In this document: positions 16,307 to 24,316 of the stretch, piece after piece
How positions within the stretch are numbered: position 1 is the first letter of the stretch
Layout of the letters: the number at the start of each line of letters is the position of its first letter
Assembly (NCBI RefSeq): GCF_016765795.1
Contig: NZ_JAESVP010000013.1
Location: 1-64,000, forward strand
DNA length: 64,000 nt
Reading direction: 5' to 3'
From: Fuscibacter oryzae
GTDB taxonomy: Bacteria; Pseudomonadota; Alphaproteobacteria; Rhodobacterales; Rhodobacteraceae
Made by a program: the position numbers and the translations under genes
The notes under the pieces: model-generated
Databases searched by the model: none
What the model was told of the DNA's origin: nothing
What the model saw: the letters and a program-made list of their open reading frames with translations, nothing else

Positions 16307-17014
16307 ATGATCGAAAAGACTGACCCAACCCCGCCCGAACGCAAGCGTGGCTCTGGCGTGCGCCTCGCCCACGAAGTGTTGCGCGACGAAATCCTTGACC
16401 TGACCCTGCGACCCGGCAGCCCGGTGGACGAGGTGACCCTGGCCGAACGCTTTGCCATGTCGCGCACCCCGATCCGTGAAGCTCTGGTCAAGCTGGAAGG
16501 GGAGGGGCTGGTCACCACCCTGCCCAACCGCACCACGGTCGTCGCGCAGATCGACTTTCCCAACCTGAACGCCTTTTTCGACGCGCTGACCCTGATGTAC
16601 CGCGTTACCACCCGGCTGTCGGCACAGTTTCATAGCGATGCCGACATGGCCCGCATCCTCGCCTGTCAGGCGGTCTATGCTGACTCGGTCGCTGACGGGG
16701 ATGAACTGGCGATGATCGCCCGTAACCGGGATTTCCACGTCGCCATCGCAGAATCCGGGCGCAACCCTTATTACACCCAATTGTTTGCGCGCCTTCTGGA
16801 CGAAGGCCGCCGCATCCTGCGCTTGTATTACTACCCCAATTTCGAACCGCAGGCCCCCCATCCCTTTGTGCTGGAGCATGAGGCGATTATCGCCGCTATC
16901 GCCGCCCGCGACATTGCCCTGTGCGACCGTCTGGCCAAGGCCCATGCCGATCAGATCGTGTCCCAGATTCAAGCCATGATCGCCCGCGATCAACGTCAGG
17001 ACATTCCCCTGTAG
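16307..17014 (+). CDS. GntR-family regulator (FCD), hydroxyproline operon
   Basis: 235 residues. Residues 13-75 are the GntR winged helix (LRDEILDLTLRPGSPVDEV, then FAMSRTPIREALVKLEGEGL). Residues 85-225 form the all-helical FCD effector domain with the metal-binding NRDFHVAIAESGRN and LEHEAIIAAI histidines. ATG 16307 follows an AAAGGGGAT site; a seven-codon upstream extension is left out. It directly precedes hydroxyproline genes in the same direction. A GntR-type palindrome in the gap to the next gene suggests it represses that operon until hydroxyproline or its imine product appears. Confidence 0.88.
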   Translation: MIEKTDPTPPERKRGSGVRLAHEVLRDEILDLTLRPGSPVDEVTLAERFAMSRTPIREALVKLEGEGLVTTLPNRTTVVAQIDFPNLNAFFDALTLMYRVTTRLSAQFHSDADMARILACQAVYADSVADGDELAMIARNRDFHVAIAESGRNPYYTQLFARLLDEGRRILRLYYYPNFEPQAPHPFVLEHEAIIAAIAARDIALCDRLAKAHADQIVSQIQAMIARDQRQDIPL

Positions 17015-17052
17015 CTTTCGCGTCGCACCCCCAAATCCTGTGCTTCAGAATT

Positions 17053-17062
17053 TTGTCGACAA
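17053..17062. promoter_or_regulatory. GntR-type operator upstream of the hyp operon
   Basis: TTGTCGACAA is a perfect palindrome within ATTTTGTCGACAAAT and fits the T-GT-N-AC-A pattern of FCD-type GntR regulators. It lies 67 bases before the lyase start, in the gap after the GntR gene. Confidence 0.5.
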
Positions 17063-17128
17063 ATAAAATGCAAAGTCTAAGATGGGCGCAACACCCCAGA
17101 TTCGACCCATCATTCGCAGGAGGCATCC

Positions 17129-18088
17129 ATGAACCCCGACATCTTCTCTGGCACGATCCCCGCCCTGATGACCCCCTGCAAGGCAGACCGCACGCCTGAC
17201 TTCGACCGCCTTGTCGAAAAGGCGCAAGAGCTGGTCTCCCTTGGAATGTCGGCCGTGGTCTACTGCGGCTCCATGGGCGACTGGCCGCTGCTGACCAACG
17301 AGTGGCGGATGGAAGGGGTGGAACGTCTGGTGAAGGCCGGCATCAAGGTCGTCGTAGGCACGGGGGCGGTGAACACCGCCACAGCCGCCGCCATTGCCGC
17401 CCATGCCCAGAAGGTTGGCGCGCATGGCCTGATGGTGATCCCGCGCCTGCTGTCGCGCGGCACGGTTCCGGCGGCGCAAAAGGCGCATTTCAAGGCGGTC
17501 CTTTCAGCAGCACCCAACCTGCCCGCCGTGATCTACAACAGCCCCTATTATGGCTATTCCACCAAGGCCGACCTGTTCTCCCAGATCCGTGCCGAACATC
17601 CCAACCTTGTCGGCTTCAAGGAATTCGGCGGTTTTGAAGATCTGTCCTATGCGGGCGAGGCCATCACCAGCGGCAGCGACGACATCAAACTGATGATCGG
17701 CGTCGATACCGCTGTTTTCCATGGCTATGTGAACTGCAACGCCGATGGCGCGATCACCGGGATTGGCAACGTCTTCCCGCGCGAAGTGCTGCACCTGACC
17801 GCGCTCTGCAAGGCTGCCGTGGCGGGAGACGCCGAGGCGCGACGCCTGGCTTATGAACTCGACACCGCGATGCAGGTCTTGTCCAAGGTCGATGCCGGCC
17901 CCGATCTGGTCCTGTTCTTCAAACACATGCTCGTCCTGCAGGGGGACGCCTCCTTCCGCCTGCACTTCAACGAAAGCGATGCCCTTTCACCCAGCCAGCA
18001 GGGCTTTGTGGAAAAGCAGTTCGCGCTCTTCAATGCGTGGTACGCGGATTGGTCGCGCCAACCGCAGGCGCTGAAATACGCGGCCTAA
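17129..18088 (+). CDS. DapA-family lyase, probable 1-pyrroline-4-hydroxy-2-carboxylate deaminase
   Basis: 319 residues, a TIM barrel of the dihydrodipicolinate synthase superfamily. The Schiff-base lysine is Lys164 in NLVGFKEFGG and the proton-shuttle tyrosine is Tyr136 in AVIYNSPYYGY. The family includes synthases, lyases and deaminases. The flanking FAD oxidase and hydroxyproline epimerase point to HypD. That enzyme converts pyrroline-4-hydroxy-2-carboxylate (from cis-4-hydroxy-D-proline) to 2-oxoglutarate semialdehyde and ammonia. A GGAGG site precedes ATG 17129. The substrate assignment rests on the operon, not on residues alone. Confidence 0.82.
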   Translation: MNPDIFSGTIPALMTPCKADRTPDFDRLVEKAQELVSLGMSAVVYCGSMGDWPLLTNEWRMEGVERLVKAGIKVVVGTGAVNTATAAAIAAHAQKVGAHGLMVIPRLLSRGTVPAAQKAHFKAVLSAAPNLPAVIYNSPYYGYSTKADLFSQIRAEHPNLVGFKEFGGFEDLSYAGEAITSGSDDIKLMIGVDTAVFHGYVNCNADGAITGIGNVFPREVLHLTALCKAAVAGDAEARRLAYELDTAMQVLSKVDAGPDLVLFFKHMLVLQGDASFRLHFNESDALSPSQQGFVEKQFALFNAWYADWSRQPQALKYAA

Positions 18089-18090
18089 AC

Positions 18091-19326
18091 ATGGCCGGTG
18101 TCATCGTCATCGGGGCGGGCGTCGTCGGGCTATCGGCGGCGCTTGCGGCGCAGGCGCGCGGACTTTCCGTTTCGGTGATCGACCGCGAAGGCCCGGCGGC
18201 AGGGGCTTCGGCAGGCAATGCCGGGGCCTTTGCCTTTACCGATATAATGCCGCTCGCCTCGCCGGGGATTCTGCGCAAGGCGCCGAAATGGCTGCTTGAT
18301 CCCTTGGGTCCATTATCGGTGCCGCCGGCCTATGCCATGCAGATCGCGCCGTGGCTGTATCGGTTCTGGCGGGCCTGCACCCCGCGCGCCGTGGCCCGAT
18401 CCACCCTTGCCCAGATTGCGATGATGGATCTGTCCAAGGCGGAACTGGAACCTTTCCTTGCCGCCACCGGCACGCTGCCAATGCTGGAAAAGCGGGGCAA
18501 TTTGCAGGTCTACGAGGGTGAGGCCGAATTCAGGGCCTCGGCCGGGGGTTGGAAGGCGCGCGCCGATCACGGGATTGAATTCCACCATCTGACCGCCGCC
18601 GAAATGGCCGCGCTGCAACCCGGCCTTGCGCCGCGTTTCACCCATGGCACCTTCACGCCGGGCTGGTATTCCATCGCCGATCCGAAACACTACACACTCG
18701 CACTTGCCGACCTCTTTCGCGCGCAGGGCGGAGAAATCCTGCGGTCCGAGGTGACGGGCCTGCGCCCCGATGATCAGGGTGTGATCATCACCCGGGCATC
18801 CGGCGATCCAATTCGTGCTGACCGGGTGGTTCTGGCGGCGGGGGCCTTTTCGCACCGTATCGCACGGACCTTGGGCGAAAGGATTCCGCTGGAAACCGAG
18901 CGGGGCTACAACACCACCCTGCCGCCAGATGCCCTTGATCTGCGGATGCAGGTCACTTTCGGCGGCCATGGTTTCGTCATCAGCCGCCTGTCCACGGGCA
19001 TCCGCATCGGTGGCGCGGTCGAACTGGGCGGCCTGTCCCTGCCGCCGAACTACAAACGATCCGACGCGATGCTGGCCAAGGCCAAGGCGTTTCTGCCCGA
19101 TCTGAAAACCACGGGTGGGGTGCAGTGGATGGGTTTCCGCCCCTCCTTGCCCGACAGTCTGCCCGCAATCGGGCGGGCGCGCGATACGGCGCAGGTCATC
19201 TATGCCTTCGGTCACGGTCATCTTGGTCTGACGCAAAGCGCGGGCACTGCACGACTTGTGGCCGATCTATTGACAGACCGCGCGCCCGCGATCGACATCA
19301 CCCCCTTCTCGCCGCAACGTTTCTAG
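18091..19326 (+). CDS. FAD-dependent D-amino acid oxidase family, probable D-hydroxyproline dehydrogenase
   Basis: 411 residues from ATG 18091, two bases after the previous stop. The FAD-binding fold opens with VIVIGAGVVGLSAALAAQARG and the GNAGAF turn follows near residue 44. The C-terminus RPSLPDSLPAIGRA and FGHGHLGLT is the usual DAO ending. It should oxidise cis-4-hydroxy-D-proline, formed by the epimerase, to the cyclic imine, passing electrons to the respiratory chain as DadA does. The paralogue at 34288 shares the same architecture and C-terminal motif. Context decides the substrate. Confidence 0.83.
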   Translation: MAGVIVIGAGVVGLSAALAAQARGLSVSVIDREGPAAGASAGNAGAFAFTDIMPLASPGILRKAPKWLLDPLGPLSVPPAYAMQIAPWLYRFWRACTPRAVARSTLAQIAMMDLSKAELEPFLAATGTLPMLEKRGNLQVYEGEAEFRASAGGWKARADHGIEFHHLTAAEMAALQPGLAPRFTHGTFTPGWYSIADPKHYTLALADLFRAQGGEILRSEVTGLRPDDQGVIITRASGDPIRADRVVLAAGAFSHRIARTLGERIPLETERGYNTTLPPDALDLRMQVTFGGHGFVISRLSTGIRIGGAVELGGLSLPPNYKRSDAMLAKAKAFLPDLKTTGGVQWMGFRPSLPDSLPAIGRARDTAQVIYAFGHGHLGLTQSAGTARLVADLLTDRAPAIDITPFSPQRF

Positions 19327-19351
19327 CGTTTTTCCTGCAAAGGTTCCGATC

Positions 19352-20353
19352 ATGGCCAGCTATACCTTCAACTGCATCGACGGGCACACCTGCGGCAATC
19401 CGGTGCGGCTGGTGTCCGGGGGTGGCCCGCGTCTGGACGGGGCCACGATGCTGGAACGCCGCGCGCATTTCCTGCGCGACTTCGACTGGATTCGCACCGG
19501 CCTGATGTTCGAACCGCGCGGCCATGACATGATGTCGGGCAGCATTCTTTACCCGCCCACGCGCCCCGATTGCGATGTGGCTGTGCTGTTCATCGAAACC
19601 TCGGGCTGTCTGCCGATGTGCGGCCACGGCACCATTGGCACCATCACCATGGCCATCGAGAATGGCCTGATCACCCCGCGCGAACCTGGCAAGCTGTCTA
19701 TCGATGCGCCTGCGGGCAAGGTGGACATCACCTATGTCCAGAACGGTCGCTTCGTTGACGAGGTGCGCCTTACCAACGTCCCAGGCTTCCTGCATGCCGA
19801 AGGCCTGACCGCCAACGTCGAAGGCCTGGGCGAGGTGGTGGTGGACGTGGCCTATGGCGGCAATTTCTATGCCATAGTCGAGCCACAAAAGGTCTTCCGC
19901 GACATGGCGGACCATACGGCAGGCGAGTTGATCGGCTGGTCGCCGAAACTGCGCGCCGCGCTGAATGCGAAATACGATTTCACCCACCCCGAACATCCCG
20001 CGATCAGTGGGCTGTCGCATATCCTGTGGACCGGCCAGCCCACGGTGCCCGGTGCGCATGCACGCAATGCGGTGTTCTATGGTGACAAGGCCATCGACCG
20101 CAGCCCCTGTGGCACCGGCACCTCCGCCCGCATGGCCCAACTGGCCGCCAAGGGCAAACTGGCGGTGGGGGACGAGTTCGTGCATGAATCCATCATCGGC
20201 AGCCTGTTCAAGGGCAGGGTAGAGGCCGCGACCACTGTCGCAGGTCGCCCTGCGATCATCCCCTCCATTGCGGGCTGGGCGCGCATGACGGGCTACAACA
20301 CCATCTTCATCGATGACCGCGACCCCTTCGCGCATGGCTTTGTCGTGAAATGA
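19352..20353 (+). CDS. 4-hydroxyproline 2-epimerase (proline racemase superfamily)
   Basis: 333 residues, full length. The two catalytic cysteines of the superfamily are present: Cys90 in LPMCGHGTIG and Cys253 in DRSPCGTGTSARM. A Cys/Cys pair means racemase or epimerase chemistry, not the Thr-containing 3-hydroxyproline dehydratase. N-terminal CIDGHTCGNPVRLV is typical of 4-hydroxyproline epimerases. It converts trans-4-hydroxy-L-proline to cis-4-hydroxy-D-proline in the cytoplasm and feeds the oxidase just upstream. It ends the hyp operon. A second Cys/Cys member lies at 26723. Confidence 0.87.
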   Translation: MASYTFNCIDGHTCGNPVRLVSGGGPRLDGATMLERRAHFLRDFDWIRTGLMFEPRGHDMMSGSILYPPTRPDCDVAVLFIETSGCLPMCGHGTIGTITMAIENGLITPREPGKLSIDAPAGKVDITYVQNGRFVDEVRLTNVPGFLHAEGLTANVEGLGEVVVDVAYGGNFYAIVEPQKVFRDMADHTAGELIGWSPKLRAALNAKYDFTHPEHPAISGLSHILWTGQPTVPGAHARNAVFYGDKAIDRSPCGTGTSARMAQLAAKGKLAVGDEFVHESIIGSLFKGRVEAATTVAGRPAIIPSIAGWARMTGYNTIFIDDRDPFAHGFVVK

Positions 20354-20725
20354 CTTTGCACTGGCAAAGCATTCAGGCCTGGGTCGCTGAAGGCCGGATT
20401 CTTGCCAGTGCTGCGCCTTCAGCTTCTAGGGTGGTGTCGATCCGGCCATGGGTCTGGTAGTGACATATCTCACCCGCTGCACTGCATGTCGCCGCCTTAA
20501 GCCATCATGGATGTTACATTTCAGCCATGGCAGGCCCTGCATCGGGTTGGCCGCACTTATCGACCGCGGCCCATGACGATCTCGCAGACGGTCTGCGCCG
20601 GCGCCACCGACATTCGAGCCGTGCTGACCAGATCCACTTGATACCAAAGGTGCGGAGGAGCCCAGACGTGCCGTTTGGGCCGAGTTTCACGAGCCCCGCA
20701 GGTTGCTTTGGATCGGGAAGCCGGA
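20354..20725. other. Intergenic region after the hyp operon
   Basis: 372 bases between the end of the hyp operon and the end of the convergent methyltransferase. It holds the long inverted repeat at 20358-20411. I see no gene, promoter or mobile element in the rest; short frames on both strands look like chance. Confidence 0.4.
20358..20411 (+). terminator. Long inverted repeat after hydroxyproline epimerase
   Basis: GCACTGGCAA (20358-20367) and TTGCCAGTGC (20402-20411) are perfect reverse complements 34 bases apart, starting 4 bases after the stop codon. The RNA would fold into a 10-base stem with an inner loop that can pair further. There is no T-run, so it may act as a 3' end stabiliser or a factor-dependent terminator. 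Confidence 0.35.
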
Positions 20726-21841
20726 TCAGGGTTTGAAAGGCAGCGGGGTGGGGCGCAGACCGGCCGCACCATCGGGCAAGGCGATGCTAAGCCCCGACGT
20801 CTCGTCGCCCAGATCGGCCCGCAAGAGTCCAACCGCGATGGATCGGCCAAGCCGCGGAGAATAGAGCAACTCGCTGACCACCCCGACCGCCTCGCCGCCC
20901 AGATGCACCGGCATCGGATGGCCGGGAAAGGCAGGCTTGCCTTCGACCCAATAGCCGGTGCGGCGGCGCGTCAGGCCACGGGCGGCCTTGGTCCGCAGGG
21001 CCGCGCGGCCTACATAGTCATCCTCGCGGGTCAGGTCGACCAAAGCGCCCATGCCCATTTCGAACGGATCGGCCGGAAGAACCTGCCAGCGCATGTCGGA
21101 ACCGTAAGAGATCAGCCCGCTTTCCACCCGCTCTATATCATTGGGCGCGCCCGGCCCGATGCCAAAGGGCACCCCTACGGCGGCCACCCGGTTCCAGAGC
21201 GCGTTGCCGTGGCTACCGTCGGTCAGGTAAAGTTCGAACCCGCCCTGTTTCGACCAGCCCGACCGCGCCAGCACCAGGGGAATGTCGTCAAGTACGGTTT
21301 CGCGGAAGCCGAAATAGCGCAGATCACGCACCCAATCGCCGAACAGTGCCACCGTGACCGCTTCGGCCAGCGGGCCTTGGATCGCAAGGGGGGCGACGTC
21401 AGGCTCGGTCACCCGTGCCTGCCAGCCGCGTTCCTGCGCGATGGCCTGACACCACAGGTGCAGATCGCTGTCGGCCACCGAAAGCCAGAAGCGGTCATCT
21501 GCCAGTTTCAGAAGCACTGGATCGTTGATGATCCAGCCGTCATGATCGCAGATCGGCACATAGCGGCCCTGACCTACACGGGTGCTGCCAAGGTTGCGCG
21601 GGGTGATGTATTGCACCAGACGCGCCGCATCGGGGCCGGTGATTTCGACCTGGCGCTGCGCTGCCACGTCCCACATCGCCACCCCGGTCATCAAGCGCTG
21701 ATACTCGGCCTCTGGATCGCCGAAATGCGCAGGAATCAGCATGTGGTTGTAGACCGAAAAGCTTTTGACCCCGGCGCGCAGCGTGGCGTCAAAGTAGGGA
21801 GATTTGCGGAGGTTCGCGCCGATGGCGAAGTCGAATGTCAT
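20726..21841 (-). CDS. DmdA-like GcvT-family methyltransferase (DMSP demethylase homologue)
   Basis: 371 residues from ATG 21841. It has the tetrahydrofolate-binding GcvT fold. The N-terminus and middle resemble DMSP demethylase DmdA: FAIGANLRKSPYFDAT, SVYNHMLIPAHFGDPEAEYQ, GVAMWDVAAQRQVEITGP, and RSGWSKQGGFELYL. DmdA moves a methyl from dimethylsulfoniopropionate to tetrahydrofolate; relatives demethylate other sulfonium or ammonium compounds. Pairing with methionine gamma-lyase (16 bases apart) suits a sulfur/methyl-transfer route. True DmdA and its near relatives are hard to separate by eye, so the substrate is open. Confidence 0.78.
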   Translation of the reverse strand: MTFDFAIGANLRKSPYFDATLRAGVKSFSVYNHMLIPAHFGDPEAEYQRLMTGVAMWDVAAQRQVEITGPDAARLVQYITPRNLGSTRVGQGRYVPICDHDGWIINDPVLLKLADDRFWLSVADSDLHLWCQAIAQERGWQARVTEPDVAPLAIQGPLAEAVTVALFGDWVRDLRYFGFRETVLDDIPLVLARSGWSKQGGFELYLTDGSHGNALWNRVAAVGVPFGIGPGAPNDIERVESGLISYGSDMRWQVLPADPFEMGMGALVDLTREDDYVGRAALRTKAARGLTRRRTGYWVEGKPAFPGHPMPVHLGGEAVGVVSELLYSPRLGRSIAVGLLRADLGDETSGLSIALPDGAAGLRPTPLPFKP

Positions 21842-21857
21842 AAAGAGGATCCTTTGT

Positions 21858-23060
21858 TCAGGCGGCTTCGGCGTTGTGGGCGGCAAGGGCTGCCATCAGA
21901 TCACCAAGGATATCTTCCACACCTTCCAGCCCGACTGACAAGCGCACAAGCCCCTCGGCGATGCCATGGGCGGCGCGTTCCTCTGGGGTATAGGTGGAAT
22001 GCGTCATCGAAGCGGGGTGCTGGATCAGGCTTTCGGCATCGCCAAGGCTGACCGCACGTTGAACAAGCCGCAGACGGTTCATCATCGCGATGCCGCCCGC
22101 CTTGCCGCCAACCACCTCAAACGGGATCATGCCGCCAAACGCAGTCATCTGGCGGCGGGCAAGGGTGGCCTGCGAAAAGCTCTCAAGACCAGGATAATGC
22201 ACGCATTTCACCGCCGGATGCGCCTCTAGCGCGCGGGCCACTGTAAGGGCAGCGGCGGAATGTGCCCGTACCCGCAGGTCAAGCGTCTTGATGCCGCGCA
22301 GGATCAGCATGGCGGTCAGGGGCGACATCACCGCCCCGGTCATGTCCTTGATGCCGACCAGTCGGATTTGCTGAATATCCTCGGCGCGGCCCGCTACCAG
22401 ACCGGCGATCACATCGCCATGACCGCTGAGATATTTGGTCGCCGAATGCACGACGATATCGGCTCCATGTTCGATGGGCCGCGTCAGAACTGGCGTGGCA
22501 TAGGTGTTGTCCACCACCACCTTTGCGCCGTGGTGATGAGCGATTTCGCTGATCGCGGCGATGTCCACCAGCCGGTTGTTCGGGTTGGCGGGGGTTTCGA
22601 AATAGACGATCCGAGTTTTCGGCCCGATCACCGCAACCAGATTGCCCGGATCGGACAGGTCTACAGGGCGTACCGTGACACCAAAGCGCGGCAAGCCATG
22701 GGTCAGGAAGGCAAAGGTGCAGCCGTAAAGCGTCTTGTCCAGGATCACCTCGTCCCCGGCCTGCAGGAATGTCCAGAGCGTGGAGGCGATCGCGCCCATG
22801 CCCGAGGCGGCGCAAAGACCGGCCTCGGCACCTTCGAGATTGGCAATGCGCTTTTCCAGCGCGTCAAGCGTCGGATTCGAAATTCGGCTGTAGAAATGCC
22901 CCTCGGACGCGCCGGCAAACATCGCCCCACCCGCCTCGGCAGTCTCGAAGGTGAAGGTGGAGGACAGATAGACCGGCGGGTTCAGTGCTCCCTGATGATC
23001 GCGGGCATCATGGCCATGGTGAATGGCGCGGGTGGCAAAACTGGCTGCGGTATGGCGCAT
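21858..23060 (-). CDS. megL: Methionine gamma-lyase
   Basis: 400 residues, PLP-dependent Cys/Met metabolism family. Motifs: SSTFTFETAEAG, the PLP phosphate-binding YSRISNPT segment, ASGMGAI, the cofactor aspartate in VVVDNTYATP and the Schiff-base lysine in VVHSATKYLSGHGD. Methionine gamma-lyase splits methionine into methanethiol, 2-oxobutyrate and ammonia; cystathionine gamma-synthase and lyase are the close alternatives. It precedes the DmdA-like gene in the same operon and is divergent from an Lrp-type regulator. A sulfur-compound catabolic role is therefore more likely than biosynthesis. Confidence 0.82.
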   Translation of the reverse strand: MRHTAASFATRAIHHGHDARDHQGALNPPVYLSSTFTFETAEAGGAMFAGASEGHFYSRISNPTLDALEKRIANLEGAEAGLCAASGMGAIASTLWTFLQAGDEVILDKTLYGCTFAFLTHGLPRFGVTVRPVDLSDPGNLVAVIGPKTRIVYFETPANPNNRLVDIAAISEIAHHHGAKVVVDNTYATPVLTRPIEHGADIVVHSATKYLSGHGDVIAGLVAGRAEDIQQIRLVGIKDMTGAVMSPLTAMLILRGIKTLDLRVRAHSAAALTVARALEAHPAVKCVHYPGLESFSQATLARRQMTAFGGMIPFEVVGGKAGGIAMMNRLRLVQRAVSLGDAESLIQHPASMTHSTYTPEERAAHGIAEGLVRLSVGLEGVEDILGDLMAALAAHNAEAA

Positions 23061-23100
23061 CGGGGGCTCCTGCTGATGGGCCGATGATGCGCCGGTGCCT

Positions 23101-23149
23101 TTGGCATTTGGTTGCTATTTATGCCAAGAAATCCATATGATTTGGCATA
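23101..23149. promoter_or_regulatory. Lrp-type operator between megL and its regulator
   Basis: TATGCCAA (23120-23127) and TTGGCATA (23142-23149) are perfect reverse complements separated by 14 bases, and a third half-site TTGGCATT lies at 23101-23108. The set fills the gap between the divergent starts at 23060 and 23170, the place expected for an Lrp/AsnC site. Confidence 0.6.
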
Positions 23150-23169
23150 TAATTCCAGGGAGTGCCGAT

Positions 23170-23628
23170 ATGGACGACAAGGATCGCCAGATTGTTCGGG
23201 CATTGCAACGCAATGGTCGCGCAACGAATCTTGAAATTGCCGCCGCTGTGAACCTGTCGCCCTCACCGTGTCTGCGCCGCATCCGTCTTTTGGAGGAGAG
23301 CGGCGCGATCCAGGGCTATCGCGCGATGGCAGACCAGCGTGCCTATGGCCTGCCTGTGACCGTCTTTATCCGAATAAGGCTGGAACGTCACAGCGCCGAG
23401 ACCGTTGCGCTGTTCGAGGCGCGGATACGGGCGCTGGATGAGGTGTTGGAATGCCTGCTGATGACCGGCCCAGCCGACTATCTTCTTCGTGTCGTTGTGG
23501 CGGGGCTAGAGGCCTATGAAGCCTTCATCCGCAACCGTATCCACCCGATTGATGGCATTGCCTCGATCGATTCGAGCTTTGTCTATGGCACGATCAAGAA
23601 CACCGGGGTGTTTCCAGCCAATCTGTGA
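23170..23628 (+). CDS. Lrp/AsnC-family regulator
   Basis: 152 residues. Residues 1-62 form the helix-turn-helix (MDDKDRQIVRALQRNGRATN, then LSPSPCLRRIRLLEESG). Residues 65-145 form the RAM effector domain with the family's DYLLRVVV strand and IDSSFVYGTIK ending. GGGAG precedes ATG 23170; a longer in-frame start at 23095 would read through the operator. It is divergent from megL and probably activates the megL/DmdA-like operon in response to methionine or a related amino acid. Confidence 0.9.
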   Translation: MDDKDRQIVRALQRNGRATNLEIAAAVNLSPSPCLRRIRLLEESGAIQGYRAMADQRAYGLPVTVFIRIRLERHSAETVALFEARIRALDEVLECLLMTGPADYLLRVVVAGLEAYEAFIRNRIHPIDGIASIDSSFVYGTIKNTGVFPANL

Positions 23629-23631
23629 GGA

Positions 23632-23850
23632 TTGCGCCAGCAAAAGATGGACGTATTCCAAGAAAAAGAAAAATGCGCTCCATTATCGAACAACCACGTC
23701 ATCGGGCCGCCGGACATCAACGTCGATGTGCAGGCCTATGAAATTACAGTCATAACGGGTTTGTCTGGTTCGGGCAAAAGCACTCTGCTTAGCCACCTTA
23801 ATGGCCTTATCGAGCCGACAGCGGGCGCAGTCATGCTGGGTGAGCAGGAT
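23632..23850 (+). pseudogene. ProV-like glycine betaine ABC ATPase fragment
   Basis: About 70 codons. VDVQAYEITVITGLSGSGKS is a Walker A region in the style of ProV/OpuAA quaternary-amine importers, followed by the typical HLNGLIEPTAG and VMLG. The stretch then loses all similarity. The Q-loop, ABC signature, Walker B and CBS domains are absent and no permease or binding protein follows. The first 20 residues are also unlike the family. It is a relic of an osmolyte or methylated-amine importer, next to a GcvT-family gene that might once have shared its substrate. Confidence 0.65.
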
Positions 23851-24115
23851 GCAGCGGGGTATTGGTGCCACGGTCACCCCCGCCTGAACGACGGCGTCTG
23901 GATCGCCGCGCCCTGTATCGACGGACCTAAAGGTGCGGAAAACAGCTTGCAGGAGACGGGCGCGGACAGAACGCCGGTTCTTCATGGCCAGTCCGTTGGG
24001 CACATAGTGGACCTTTGGGGGCACTTGCGCCTGTCGTTCCGGGTCATCGGTCATAAAGGCAGTGTCAGTAGAACCATTTTGCGGCGGGGCAGGGCAGGGT
24101 GGGCCAATAGGTTTT
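23851..24115. other. Unassigned stretch between two gene relics
   Basis: No recognisable protein on either strand. It joins the ProV-like fragment to the IS6-like fragment and is probably rearranged mobile-element or gene debris. Confidence 0.3.
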
Positions 24116-24290
24116 ATGGGCGCCCTCCCGTCCGCCAATTCAAGGCCAGCGACGAGATTATTCGCCTTGCAGTGATGCTCTACATCCGGCTCCCGCTGTT
24201 GCCACGCGCCATGGAAGGCCTGCTGCACCAGCGTGATCGCTCTCGCCTCCAGCATGATCCGCTGGTGCATGTAACGCGGCCAACTGCCGG
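24116..24290 (+). mobile_element. IS6-family transposase fragment
   Basis: The frame reads RPPVRQFKASDEIIRLAVML followed by YIRLPLLPRAMEGLLHQRD, which fits the start of IS6/IS26-like transposases (F-x-x-EII-x-x-AV-x-x-Y-x-R-x-x-LSxRxVEELLxxRG). Similarity ends near 24240 and continues at best in other frames. The DDE catalytic domain is missing. It lies 27 bases from the end of the convergent GcvT-family gene and probably marks the event that truncated the importer. Confidence 0.5.
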
Positions 24291-24316
24291 TCGATCCAAA
24301 GATGGATGCCCATCCC

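Noticed and set aside
16289-20353. DapA-like gene as lysine-biosynthesis dapA
   Set aside because: It sits between a GntR gene, a DAO-type oxidase and a hydroxyproline epimerase, which fits the hydroxyproline deaminase role far better than diaminopimelate synthesis.
23683-24270. 195-codon minus-strand frame across the relic region
   Set aside because: It is antisense to both the ProV-like and IS6-like fragments, which carry the recognisable motifs.
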